Source of the DNA: a virus
Virus record (IMG/VR): IMGVR_UViG_3300020442_000948
Coordinates: 1-61,884 of that record
DNA: 61,884 bases
Strand: one strand, 5' to 3'
Below are positions 22,963-31,904 of the stretch, piece after piece (positions within the stretch are counted from its first letter, which is position 1; every line of letters begins with the position of its first letter). Below the pieces are notes generated by a model that saw only the letters and a program-made list of their open reading frames with translations, was not told where the DNA came from and searched no databases. Made by a program: the position numbers and the translations under genes.

Positions 22963-25664
22963 TGGCACAGGCAAGACTATATAAAATGATCACTCCACCC
23001 AAGTTCAAGGGTGGAGGTATCACAGTCAAGGTAGGAGATAAGATTGTTACTCAACCCGCTGCTGGGTATGCAAAGAGTATTGCTGCTACCAACAGTCTTG
23101 GTGCGTCTGTAAACTCCATCGCGATTATGGTGGAGGAGATGAAGGATTCCTTCGCTCAATATACCTTCAAGAACATGGAACTCCGTGAGTCCATGATGAA
23201 ACAGCGTGAAGACTATATTAACGATGAAAAGAAAAGGATTAAAGATGCTAAGCGTGCTGCTATCAGACAAGCAGGTTTAGTTAAAGATAGAGCATCTGAA
23301 AAGGTTCAAGAGAAGAAGACTAACAAAGAGGAAGATAAGCAAACTATTGGTGCTGCCAAGAAGTCAGTAGGATTCTTTGAAGGCATTGCTGGTCTTATAA
23401 AGCAGATCTTCAAGTCTCTGCTCATCTATACGGTTCTCGACTGGATGTCGAAACCAGAGAATCAAGGTAAGTTAAAGAAGATATTCAAGGCTCTTAGGAG
23501 TATGTTTGAGGCGTTCGTGAAGATCGCCGACTTCTTAGTGACCTTTGGTCTTGACGGACTGGTAGAGTTCTTAGAGAACCCGTTAAGTTTCAAGGGGATA
23601 TTTGGTCTACTTAAATTTATCACTGTATTAGGGGCAATCTTTGCCCCTGTTGCCCTCGCTAAGTTTGGTCTCCAAGCTGGCGGTTTCATCATGAAACTGG
23701 TGACGGGTGGTGGATTGAAGAAGATGCTCACGGGTCTCTTCCGAGGCATCGGTGGCATGATCAATGGACTCGTAGCATTCGTCAAGGGTATGGGTCTTGG
23801 TGGTATGCTCGGACTTGGTGCTGCTGCTATTGTTGTTGGTACTGGTGTTGCAGCGATTCAGGCGAATCAGGATGGCACAGCAGTCATAGAGGATGAAAAG
23901 GATCCTGATAAATCTCACGCAGACGAGATCAGAGATTTTGGTGGCATGACTGGTGCCCCCATCAGTGGCGACATGTTGGGATTTGGTGACTATGCTCGTG
24001 GTGGTCCTCTCAGAGGGTTTGCTGCTGGTGGTTGGATCCAAGGACCTCAGTCTGGGTATCCTGTATCACTGGATGGTGGTAGATCTACTGCATTCATTGG
24101 TCATGGTACAGAATACGTTGCAACAAAGGCAGCAGGTGGTGGTGTAGGAAAAGCATTCGTTGTTCCATTCGACACTCCTGCAACCAGAGGTAATCCAGGT
24201 CTTACTAATACAAGACTAGCAGAAGCATCTCGCTCTGGGTTTGGTCTTCCTATGCCATTCTCTAATGGTGGAGAAATCCCCCAGATGTTCCTGGGTGGTA
24301 TGATTGATGGTGCTAAGAACCTGCTGGGTCTTAACAAGACGATGGATCCTGTCCTGTTTGGTCTTGCTAAGAAAGGTGTTGGCATGTCTGTCAACATGCT
24401 TGGTGGTAACCCTGACTATTGGAAGAAACCAGAGAGCACGAGAAGTATTGAAGACATGGCACGCGATGTTGCGTCCAAGTCACAGGTATTGAAGAATGGT
24501 GGACAAGATAAAGTCCACGTAGTTAAAGAACCCATGGGTAAATCTACCTCCAATTCTACGGGAGGTACTGATGCAGCAACTGGTCCTCAGAAGATTGACA
24601 TCGGTAAGGTGTTCCAGAACATGGGTGGTGCTGATCTCATGGGATCATATATCGCTGACATGGGTGAGGCAGCAAATAAAGCAAAAGGTGGGTTCGTCAA
24701 AGGATGCACTTGGTGTAATAAGAAGAGAATGGCGGCAGGTGGTCTGCTGGACTTCATTGCATCTGGTGAGGGTGGATATAACTCTATGAACCAAGGTACT
24801 CGTGGTGGTCGTATTGTTGGTAGCACTCACAATGCATCTGAGATTCTAGGTAAGAACCTAACTGACATGACGATTGGTGAGGTTATGTCTCAACAGTCAT
24901 CTGGTAAGTTGTTTGCTGCTGGTCGTTATCAGATCATTCCAAGCACGATGAAATATATCGTGAAGGAGATGGGTATTGATAAGGATGCAAAGTATGATAA
25001 GACTATGCAAGATAAATTAGGTGTTGGTCTTATTAAATACAAGAGACCATATGCGTGGCAGTATATCCAGAAGCAGCATAATGATGAAAATGGTGCATTG
25101 CTGGAACTGGCAAGAGAGTGGGCATCACTGCCTGATCCCGCTACTGGTGAAAGTGTATATGGCAACGGCAATAAGGCGCTACATAGCGTAGCGGAAGTCA
25201 AAGCAGCACTTAACGGTGCTCGTGGCGGTGCTGCAATGGTCAGTGATGATCCCAACCTCAATCTTGCCTCTGCCCAGACTCCTGGTCAGGGTAGCGACTC
25301 ACCTGCGGGCACTCAGGCAGATCCAGAGGTTGCCCAAAAACCTAAGAAGATTGATCCAATGGCGATCTTCAATAACTTGGGTGGTGCTGAATTGATGCAA
25401 AGTTATATTGATGATATTAACGGTGGTGACGGAACCAAGATCAGTGATGCAGCATTGGCAAAGAAAGAAGCACAAGCAGAGAAGCAGAATGGAACACAAG
25501 TCTCTACTCAGCAACTTCCAGATCAACCACCTCCACCAGTAGAACCACCCCCACCAGTAGTTGCTGGCAATCAAGGTGGATATAAGAATCCTGCTTCTGA
25601 CTTCTTAATGCCACGCATGGGTTGGTTATCTGACATCTCTACTCCACCTAAATCACTGACATGA
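22962..25664 (+). CDS. Tape-measure-like virion protein with lysozyme-like domain
   Basis: The product has 900 residues with the same architecture as its upstream neighbour: a charged helix (~60-130), hydrophobic helices (~140-290) and a Gly-rich middle. Residues ~595-735 look lysozyme-like: LLDFIASGEGGYNSMNQGT with candidate catalytic Glu603, then FAAGRYQIIPSTMKYIVKEM and YDKTMQDKLGVGLI. Two copies of the KID...GGA.LM.SYI motif flank this domain (near 543 and 794). A CTWCNKK segment could bind metal or form a disulphide. I infer a hub or tape-measure protein that locally degrades the cell wall at injection. Confidence 0.7.
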   Translation: MAQARLYKMITPPKFKGGGITVKVGDKIVTQPAAGYAKSIAATNSLGASVNSIAIMVEEMKDSFAQYTFKNMELRESMMKQREDYINDEKKRIKDAKRAAIRQAGLVKDRASEKVQEKKTNKEEDKQTIGAAKKSVGFFEGIAGLIKQIFKSLLIYTVLDWMSKPENQGKLKKIFKALRSMFEAFVKIADFLVTFGLDGLVEFLENPLSFKGIFGLLKFITVLGAIFAPVALAKFGLQAGGFIMKLVTGGGLKKMLTGLFRGIGGMINGLVAFVKGMGLGGMLGLGAAAIVVGTGVAAIQANQDGTAVIEDEKDPDKSHADEIRDFGGMTGAPISGDMLGFGDYARGGPLRGFAAGGWIQGPQSGYPVSLDGGRSTAFIGHGTEYVATKAAGGGVGKAFVVPFDTPATRGNPGLTNTRLAEASRSGFGLPMPFSNGGEIPQMFLGGMIDGAKNLLGLNKTMDPVLFGLAKKGVGMSVNMLGGNPDYWKKPESTRSIEDMARDVASKSQVLKNGGQDKVHVVKEPMGKSTSNSTGGTDAATGPQKIDIGKVFQNMGGADLMGSYIADMGEAANKAKGGFVKGCTWCNKKRMAAGGLLDFIASGEGGYNSMNQGTRGGRIVGSTHNASEILGKNLTDMTIGEVMSQQSSGKLFAAGRYQIIPSTMKYIVKEMGIDKDAKYDKTMQDKLGVGLIKYKRPYAWQYIQKQHNDENGALLELAREWASLPDPATGESVYGNGNKALHSVAEVKAALNGARGGAAMVSDDPNLNLASAQTPGQGSDSPAGTQADPEVAQKPKKIDPMAIFNNLGGAELMQSYIDDINGGDGTKISDAALAKKEAQAEKQNGTQVSTQQLPDQPPPPVEPPPPVVAGNQGGYKNPASDFLMPRMGWLSDISTPPKSLT

Positions 25665-27280
25665 GTTATACCAAGTCATACAAGTTACAAAAAGTTGACA
25701 TTATATTCGATGATGGTGAGAAAGCTGACATCATCGATATGGTTGGTGAATTCAACTGGATGGAGTCGATTGACTCACCTTTTATTAGGTGTGATATTGC
25801 TATTCTAGACTCAGTGAACTTTGATGATAACCTCAGAGGATCTGAGGAGATTCAGATTCAGTTTGAAACAGATGCTGCGGGCGCAATCAACAGCGGTAAA
25901 TTTAAGAGCATCAAACACAAATTGCGTGTATATCAAATTGGTAGTGTGGTGAAGCAAGAACGTACTAAAATGTATATCTTGCACTGTGCATCACCAGAAA
26001 TATATGCAAACGAGTCTAACAGAGCATTTGGTGCCTTTGGACCCATGGCGGGTCGTACAGACATCGTAGAGCGTATGTTGTTGAAGAAGTTAGATGTACC
26101 TAAGGATAGGGTAAATATCGAACCATATAGTAACGCTAACTGTGTGTCACCTAATTGGCGTCCTGTTGACCTGATTTCATATATTTCTGACAAGGTTGCT
26201 AGAACCAAGGGTGGTAACAACAAGAAACGCAAAGCGAGTAAAGGTAACAAAAATGCAGGCAAGAGACAGTCTGGATTCCTATTCTACGAAAATAAGAATG
26301 GATTCAACTTTCTCTCTATGGACTATTTGTGTGAACAGAAACCACTCTGTGAATATGTCTATGGTCAGTCAAACGTCAATGATAATAATCCAGCAATAGA
26401 TGCATACAAGATTGAGTCAGTTCAATACCCTGAAAGAACCAACCAACTGGAAAAACTAAGAAAAGGTGTATACAAGACTGTAACCTATGGTATTTCATTC
26501 CCACAGATTACTGACAGTTTTGCACCACAAGCAGGTGGATCATCTTCACTTACCTTTGATAAGTATTTTCAAAACAACAATAATCAGTTTCAAGCATTTG
26601 ATTCTAATACTAAACTGAATCAATTAACATCTAGTCAATTAGCTGACCTCTACGCCAAGGAAGAGAAGCAGGAGAATAGATTCTTTACTGCTGGTAATGC
26701 CCAGAGTTTCAAATGGGACAAGGGTAAAGAAGGTAGTAAGAAGAAACTTACTGATCAACAAATTGCCACCCAGGAGAAGATGGGTAAACCAGGTGGAACT
26801 GCTGGTGGACCATATATTACAAACATCTTTTCACTATTTGAGACTGCATCAACTGTCGAGAAAGGATTCCCTTACGACAAAGAATTGGTTGAGAAGTATA
26901 CCGAGAAAGCACCTACCAGATCTAAATTTAAGATCTTGCCTAAGAATGCTCACCAGACAGCACAAGCTGATGATGGCGGTGCGAACGATCAATCCGATAA
27001 TACAGTAATCTGTTCAGCATACTCTGCTGCTAGATGGTCATTACTTAATACTCATACGCTGACAATCAGTGTACCAGGTAATACAAGTTTGTATGCAGGC
27101 GCTATAATCAAGGTGGACCTACCATCGTCCAATCAAAAAGGTAACAGAAAGGTTCAGAAAGACAGAATTTATTCTGGTAAGTATGTAATCAAAGGACTGA
27201 TCCATACATATAAGAAAACAGGTATTACTACTCAGTTGTTCTTATGTAGAGACAGTTTACCTGTTTCCAAGAATAAATAA
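25661..27280 (+). CDS. 27: Baseplate hub protein, gp27-like
   Basis: The product has 539 residues. The N-terminus (YKLQKVDIIFDDGEKADIID, then FNWMESIDSPFIRCDIAILD, SEEIQIQFET) matches the first domain of hub proteins such as gp27, and KMYILHCASPE plus VERMLLKKLDVPKDRV fit the rest of the fold. A Lys-rich insert (GGNNKKRKASKGNKNAGKRQ) lies near residue 190. The C-terminal part NTHTLTISVPGNTSLYAGAI resembles hub barrel domains. T4 gp27 (391 residues) forms the trimeric cup holding gp5. Overlaps the upstream gene by four bases. Confidence 0.75.
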   Translation: MSYTKSYKLQKVDIIFDDGEKADIIDMVGEFNWMESIDSPFIRCDIAILDSVNFDDNLRGSEEIQIQFETDAAGAINSGKFKSIKHKLRVYQIGSVVKQERTKMYILHCASPEIYANESNRAFGAFGPMAGRTDIVERMLLKKLDVPKDRVNIEPYSNANCVSPNWRPVDLISYISDKVARTKGGNNKKRKASKGNKNAGKRQSGFLFYENKNGFNFLSMDYLCEQKPLCEYVYGQSNVNDNNPAIDAYKIESVQYPERTNQLEKLRKGVYKTVTYGISFPQITDSFAPQAGGSSSLTFDKYFQNNNNQFQAFDSNTKLNQLTSSQLADLYAKEEKQENRFFTAGNAQSFKWDKGKEGSKKKLTDQQIATQEKMGKPGGTAGGPYITNIFSLFETASTVEKGFPYDKELVEKYTEKAPTRSKFKILPKNAHQTAQADDGGANDQSDNTVICSAYSAARWSLLNTHTLTISVPGNTSLYAGAIIKVDLPSSNQKGNRKVQKDRIYSGKYVIKGLIHTYKKTGITTQLFLCRDSLPVSKNK

Positions 27281-27303
27281 CATTATACCTTCGAGGTACA
27301 ACC

Positions 27304-27531
27304 ATGGATAGTATCGAACAACACATCCAAAAAGACAAGGATATTCTTCAAGATCCTACCACAAACCCACAGATGCGTAGACACATCGAGGGTGAATTGC
27401 ACGATCTAGAAGAGTACGTCGAAAACCACAAGAAAGAGATCGAAGCAGGAGATCATCACGATCCCTCATACTTGGAAGTCTATTGCGATCAGAATCCTTC
27501 CGAACCAGAATGTCTAGTCTACGAAGACTGA
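27304..27531 (+). CDS. cp12: CP12-like Calvin-cycle inhibitor
   Basis: The product has 75 residues. The C-terminal YCDQNPSEPECLVYED is the CP12 GAPDH-binding module with its cysteine pair (Cys61, Cys70). The first half is a charged helix (DLEEYVENHKKEIEAGD) and lacks the N-terminal cysteine pair of plant CP12, as I recall is normal in cyanophage forms. CP12 ties GAPDH and phosphoribulokinase into an inactive complex, so the phage copy can divert carbon and NADPH from CO2 fixation toward nucleotide synthesis. It sits among baseplate genes, followed by a separate promoter. Confidence 0.9.
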   Translation: MDSIEQHIQKDKDILQDPTTNPQMRRHIEGELHDLEEYVENHKKEIEAGDHHDPSYLEVYCDQNPSEPECLVYED

Positions 27532-27532
27532 C

Positions 27533-27561
27533 TTGACAAGATACCAATAAATCATTATACT
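27533..27561 (+). promoter_or_regulatory. Sigma70-type promoter TTGACA-N17-TATACT
   Basis: A perfect -35 TTGACA (27533-27538), a 17-base spacer and -10 TATACT (27556-27561) lie just after cp12. They would start transcription near 27568, 30 bases before the oxygenase ATG. This is the best host-type promoter in the window and implies expression of the oxygenase and CpeT genes early, apart from the late hub genes around them. Confidence 0.85.
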
Positions 27562-27597
27562 CAACACTGTCAGGGTTGAAAGGGCAGTCTCTTAGCT

Positions 27598-28203
27598 ATG
27601 ATTAGTGAATACATTGATATTGATGCCCATAACTCATTTATTGGTGGTGGCATAATCGAACCAGAGATCTGTGATGGACTCATAGATTTCTGGCATTCGT
27701 GTGACTACTTAGAAAAGACAGAGGGACACTGTGGTGGTGCCAATGGCGGTGCTGGTGGTGTTGATAAGACCATTAAGGACTCTATTGACATGACTATTCC
27801 TCGTTATCATAAAGATGAGAGGGTCACAAATTATATTGATGCACTAGCAGAAGTAACTAGGGAATATGTAAACTATTGGCCTATGTTGCGTACAATTCAT
27901 TGGGATCTTCAAGAGGATTTCAATATGCAATGGTATCCTCCTAATGGGGGATTTTTTGCTTTGCACTGTGAAAGGAACTCTGCTAATCCTGAATGTGCTA
28001 ATCGTGTCATGGCATGGATGACCTACCTCAATGATATTGAAGAGGGTGGTGAGACATTCTTTGACGTACAGAATGCTAAGATAAAACCAAAGAAAGGTCT
28101 GACATTGATCTGGCCAGCAGATTGGACCCATATGCACAAGGGACTTCCTGCACCTAATGAAGAGAAGATTATTGTGACTGGATGGTATGACCTCATTATA
28201 TGA
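27598..28203 (+). CDS. 2OG-Fe(II) oxygenase, prolyl-4-hydroxylase type
   Basis: The product has 201 residues. The double-stranded beta-helix signature is present: FNMQWYPPNGGFFALHCERN with an HxE first metal pair, then RVMAWMTYLNDIEEGGETFF, WPADWTHMHKGLP with the second His, and EKIIVTGWYDL with the 2-oxoglutarate-binding basic residue. Such enzymes hydroxylate a substrate using O2, Fe(II) and 2-oxoglutarate. The substrate is unknown. It is driven by the TTGACA promoter at 27533 and followed four bases later by the CpeT-like gene. Confidence 0.85.
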   Translation: MISEYIDIDAHNSFIGGGIIEPEICDGLIDFWHSCDYLEKTEGHCGGANGGAGGVDKTIKDSIDMTIPRYHKDERVTNYIDALAEVTREYVNYWPMLRTIHWDLQEDFNMQWYPPNGGFFALHCERNSANPECANRVMAWMTYLNDIEEGGETFFDVQNAKIKPKKGLTLIWPADWTHMHKGLPAPNEEKIIVTGWYDLII

Positions 28204-28207
28204 AAAG

Positions 28208-28678
28208 ATGATCCTGGGGCACTGGCGTAATAGAAAGCAAGCATTCACAGACCCCAGTAAATGGCCACAGATCAATGTCTTGTATACCAAGATTGACAAT
28301 AATGTGCTAGAATTAAAACAATGGTATAATTACCAAACTGAGGATGATCCATATCGTCATTATCATATAACCTGTGAATATCTTGATGACCATACTGTGA
28401 TTACACATCCAGTCAATCAACAGACTGGTACAGATGGTTGCACATTACAATGGGGTTACTTTGATGGATGGTGGTTTGGAGAAGTCCAAGACGAATGTAT
28501 TCTGAGAAATACGAGAGTAGTATCTGAGATCCAATTCAATGGTGTCTTTTATCGCTCTCGTGATACAGGATATGATATTGAGACAGGTAAGTTCCAATGG
28601 GGTAAAGAACCAGAGGAAGGTCTGTTTCAGTTTGAGCGTCTAAATAATGGAAGGCAACTAGACTTTACGCTAACATAA
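28208..28678 (+). CDS. cpeT: CpeT/CpcT-like phycobiliprotein lyase homologue
   Basis: The product has 156 residues from ATG 28208. A frame opening at 28187 runs into the oxygenase gene and is less likely. The pattern ILGHWRNRKQAFTDPSKWPQINV, then YNYQTEDDPYRHYH, DGCTLQWGYFDGWWFGEV, RVVSEIQFNGVFYRSRDTGYD and FQWGKEPEEGLFQFERL follows the CpeT family barrel. Cellular CpeT/CpcT attaches or delivers bilin to phycobiliproteins. A phage copy would maintain or remodel the antenna during infection and suggests a phycobilisome-bearing host. Confidence 0.8.
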   Translation: MILGHWRNRKQAFTDPSKWPQINVLYTKIDNNVLELKQWYNYQTEDDPYRHYHITCEYLDDHTVITHPVNQQTGTDGCTLQWGYFDGWWFGEVQDECILRNTRVVSEIQFNGVFYRSRDTGYDIETGKFQWGKEPEEGLFQFERLNNGRQLDFTLT

Positions 28679-31254
28679 TGGCACTAGGATCAAAAACTGA
28701 CTTTGCTGGCAGAGATGGATTTCACTGGTGGATTGGTGAAGTTGAAGACCATATGGACCCTGCTCAAATAGGTAGGGTTAAAGTTCGTATTCTTGGATGG
28801 TATACCCAATCAGAAACCTCCGAAGACGGATCATCATCTCATTTGCAGACACTCCCTACGGATATGCTGCCGTGGGCAACGGTACTTCTCCCAACTGACC
28901 AACCCCAGACCAAAAACGCTGGTACTACAACTGAACTGCAACCTGGCGCACAGGTGCTTGGTTTCTTCCTTGATGGTGAAGAGGCACAACTTCCTTGCGT
29001 GTTGGGTTCATTCAGAACTATGAAGAACCCCGAGAACACGGGTTCTAAGGATGGTGGTCGTGGCACTCCTAATGAGATGGCACGCACTGTGTTCGCTGAT
29101 CCTACAAAGGCGAACGAAAACAAAACTCAGACTCCATCACAGACGAGTCTGAACAATACTCCTGCTATGGGTGGTAACCCCTTTGTGAAAGCACAGGGTC
29201 AAACGCCTGGTAGTGTTACTGGTGGTGAGGAGGCATCTCGTGGTGCTGTAAGTAGAGCAGAAGTTGAGACTCCCTTCAACGTGTTCACCAACCCTATTGG
29301 TGTTCCTTCTAATGAAGGTGGTATCGCTGATGGTACGACTGGACCTGCTAACGAAGGTTTCACGAAAGACTTGAAGCGTATGCTCACTGATCTGGGTATC
29401 GGTGTTGGTTCTATTGCCAAGGATGAAGATGGCAATATGGTATCTGCTATCACTGGACATGTGATGCAAGGTAAGGCAATCCTGAATCAACTGAGTAACC
29501 TTACTAACTTCATTACTAACGCAATCAGTGGTATGTTGGCACCACTGAAAGAATTCCTTGCACAGAAGATGCAATTCCTGATCGATAAGATCATGCAGGT
29601 TGTGTCTAACTTTGTTCCTCTGATCATCGTGAAGAAGATCATGGACATCATCATGCAGATCATTCAGGATATTTTCTGTCAACCTGTTCCTGGTTTCTTG
29701 TCGGCAATCGCAAATATCGTAGGAGACCTAGGAGGATTCTTACAGAGTATATTTGATTATGTCATGGACAAGATCGATGACATGATTGCTGGTGTGCTTG
29801 ACTTCGTTGAGAAGGCAATGGCAGGTATTCAGAAGAAGATCTGTAAGGCACTAGCAATGTTCAACAAGATTGCTGACACTGTGTTGAAAGCAATCAATAC
29901 TTTCAAGGATTTGAAGAAAGTTGCTGATGGTATTAGTAGTATCTTCTCGGTAGACTTTACCTCACTGAATTTTTCTAGTATCCTTGACATCATTTCTGCA
30001 ATCATTGGTTTTATTGCTGGGTTCATATCGTGTGGAAGGAAGAGTCGAAAACCGCGAGCGAAAGGGTGGTTACCATTATTGGGGACCACCGAATGTAGCG
30101 ATATTGGTGATGCACTTGCTGGTCCTGGTGGTGGTAACTACGGGGACTGTGGATCTAGCGACTTTGGTGGATCCACGGGTGGTAACATCTTTGACTCCTA
30201 CTTCCAGGAGATGAATCCATTCTTGCAACAGACTCAAATGTTCTTGAATGGTGCAAGAGATATTGATGATGCAACTCCTGGTAAGGAGAAGCGTGTGCGT
30301 TCTGGTCCTGGTGGTGTTACTTCGTTTGAAGATAAGCGTGGTAATAAGCACGTCAACGTTCCTAACAACGAGACTGCTATCTACGGTCGCGACCTTGTAC
30401 AAAACGTCAAGAACAACCTCGTTCACACTGTTGAAGGTGATTACTACCTGAAAGTGATGGGTGACTTCCACCTTGAAGTTTCTGGTTCTATGAACGAGCA
30501 CACCTCTAACGGTCCTGGTGCTAAGGCGAAGTCCAATAGTGATTCATCATTCTTCAAGGGTGGTGACAAGTGGTTGGATCAGGCAAGCGATACTCTTAAC
30601 AATCTCATGACTGCTAAGAGTGGTGGTAGTCACTTCGATGTAGATCATGGTGAGAAAGAAGCGAAGTCTGTACAAACCAAAGCAGGTGACCACGATATTT
30701 CTTATCAGGGTGACATTACTATCCAGGGTGCTCGTGTTAACATCAAAGGTATTAACGCTATCTCTCTTGATGCACCTGAGATCAATAATCAGGCAAACGT
30801 CATCACTAACAAAGCAAGTGGTGAGATCATCAACGAAGCAAACTGGATCACCAGTTTCCTTGCATGTGGTAGATTCGATGTTATTGGTATCTTCTCCATG
30901 ATCCCTGGTGTGGTGACTGGTCAGTACAGTCTGGTAAAAGGTGCTATTGTTGACGTGACAATGGACGCACCATTCCCTGGTGTTACTCCTCCCGCACATA
31001 TTCGTATGTCGGTGGGCAACACCAAACCTGGTGCTATGGCAGACATCGTTACTGGTGGATCGCCTGGTGCTCACATGACCATGATAGCCACTCCAACAGG
31101 TGGCATAGGCGAGATTGTCACGGGCGGATCAGGTGCTATTATTAACCAGTGTACTACTGGTCTCGTCTCCTACGGCGTCGGTACTGGTCTTGCTGCTCTG
31201 GGTTCGGGTCTCGGTCCTACTCAGATCTACGGTCTCCCTGTAATGCTTAACTAA
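28678..31254 (+). CDS. 5: Baseplate central spike protein, gp5-like
   Basis: The product has 858 residues. The N-terminal HWWIGEVEDHMDPAQIGRVKVRILG is the OB-fold of gp5/VgrG proteins. A mixed helical middle (residues ~260-470, FVPLIIVKKIMDIIMQIIQD, FLSAIANIVGDLGGF) follows, then a repetitive C-terminal needle from ~540: NETAIYGRDLVQNVKNN, DYYLKVMGDFHLEVSG, DISYQGDITIQGARVNIKG. The lysozyme domain of T4 gp5 is not visible, so wall digestion is probably done by the C39 and lysozyme-like domains of the neighbouring hub proteins. The end is Gly-rich (GGSGAIINQCTTGLVSYG). Confidence 0.85.
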   Translation: MALGSKTDFAGRDGFHWWIGEVEDHMDPAQIGRVKVRILGWYTQSETSEDGSSSHLQTLPTDMLPWATVLLPTDQPQTKNAGTTTELQPGAQVLGFFLDGEEAQLPCVLGSFRTMKNPENTGSKDGGRGTPNEMARTVFADPTKANENKTQTPSQTSLNNTPAMGGNPFVKAQGQTPGSVTGGEEASRGAVSRAEVETPFNVFTNPIGVPSNEGGIADGTTGPANEGFTKDLKRMLTDLGIGVGSIAKDEDGNMVSAITGHVMQGKAILNQLSNLTNFITNAISGMLAPLKEFLAQKMQFLIDKIMQVVSNFVPLIIVKKIMDIIMQIIQDIFCQPVPGFLSAIANIVGDLGGFLQSIFDYVMDKIDDMIAGVLDFVEKAMAGIQKKICKALAMFNKIADTVLKAINTFKDLKKVADGISSIFSVDFTSLNFSSILDIISAIIGFIAGFISCGRKSRKPRAKGWLPLLGTTECSDIGDALAGPGGGNYGDCGSSDFGGSTGGNIFDSYFQEMNPFLQQTQMFLNGARDIDDATPGKEKRVRSGPGGVTSFEDKRGNKHVNVPNNETAIYGRDLVQNVKNNLVHTVEGDYYLKVMGDFHLEVSGSMNEHTSNGPGAKAKSNSDSSFFKGGDKWLDQASDTLNNLMTAKSGGSHFDVDHGEKEAKSVQTKAGDHDISYQGDITIQGARVNIKGINAISLDAPEINNQANVITNKASGEIINEANWITSFLACGRFDVIGIFSMIPGVVTGQYSLVKGAIVDVTMDAPFPGVTPPAHIRMSVGNTKPGAMADIVTGGSPGAHMTMIATPTGGIGEIVTGGSGAIINQCTTGLVSYGVGTGLAALGSGLGPTQIYGLPVMLN

Positions 31255-31448
31255 TGAACACTGAACCTCGCTTTATCGCTCACGCTTACTTCCACTTCCC
31301 TGAGCGCCGCATCGTCGTACAAGATGATGAGGGTTATGATGAAACTGTCCAATTCACCTTCGATACCGATGGTGCTGAAAGTTTCCAGGTGATTACCGAG
31401 TTGCTTCAAGACAACCTTGAATCTGATCAACGTACCTATTGTTTCTAA
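31254..31448 (+). CDS. Small hypothetical protein
   Basis: The product has 64 residues, with its start overlapping the spike-gene stop (TAATG). Beta-type sequence FIAHAYFHFPERRIVVQDDE is followed by an acidic helix. It begins a run of five overlapping small genes that ends before a late promoter. Function unknown. Confidence 0.55.
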   Translation: MNTEPRFIAHAYFHFPERRIVVQDDEGYDETVQFTFDTDGAESFQVITELLQDNLESDQRTYCF

Positions 31449-31726
31449 TGTCTAGTCTACTTGAATTGAAAATTGAAGAAGTGCAAGAAAACTTGGACTT
31501 CTGCTTGACACTCGTAGAAAGAGGTCATACAATCAAGATCGTTCAGGAGGGCAAACCCTCAGTATTGATGGTTCCTGTACCTGAATACGTAAACAGTTAC
31601 GCGCAGGCAAATGACGATCTTCCACCTGATTTGCCCATGCCAAGTGACTGGAAACCAGATCCCGCAGGAGTAGCACAGTATGTCAATGAAGAACTCAGCG
31701 CCATGCAAGAAGAACTTAACAGTTGA
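31448..31726 (+). CDS. Phd/YefM-like antitoxin-type protein
   Basis: The product has 92 residues from ATG 31448 (TAATG junction). The segment ELKIEEVQENLDFCLTLVERGHTIKIVQEGKPSVLMVPVPEY has the Phd/YefM layout: a helix pair followed by the strand IKIVQEGKPSVLMVPV. The C-terminal half is acidic and proline-rich, the part that in antitoxins folds onto a toxin. No toxin-like neighbour (Doc, RelE) is obvious. It may block host toxins or act as a transcriptional repressor. Confidence 0.55.
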   Translation: MSSLLELKIEEVQENLDFCLTLVERGHTIKIVQEGKPSVLMVPVPEYVNSYAQANDDLPPDLPMPSDWKPDPAGVAQYVNEELSAMQEELNS

Positions 31727-31904
31727 TATTAAACTGTGGTTCTCTGATATTGATCAGCATTGGCATGGTACTGTATTAGGTTATGAAGACGCAACACACC
31801 TACATAGTATTAAGGCAACGACCGTTAAAGAGGTCTGTCTTATCTTAGAAGGCAAGATCGCATCGATGATGCAAGAGGAAGCGCATGAAGTTCAACGTAA
31901 CTGA
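31680..31904 (+). CDS. Small hypothetical protein
   Basis: The product has 74 residues from ATG 31680 (alternative 31686); GGAG lies nine bases upstream. It overlaps the Phd-like gene by 47 bases. The middle IKLWFSDIDQHWHGTVLGYED, then LHSIKATTVKEVCLILEGK, reads as a beta-beta-helix fold. Function unknown. Confidence 0.5.
   Translation: MSMKNSAPCKKNLTVDIKLWFSDIDQHWHGTVLGYEDATHLHSIKATTVKEVCLILEGKIASMMQEEAHEVQRN

Noticed and set aside
30547-31074. Long minus-strand open frame opposite the spike gene
   Set aside because: It mirrors a highly expressed plus-strand gene, is rich in Thr/Ser/Arg artefacts and has no start context or neighbours on that strand.
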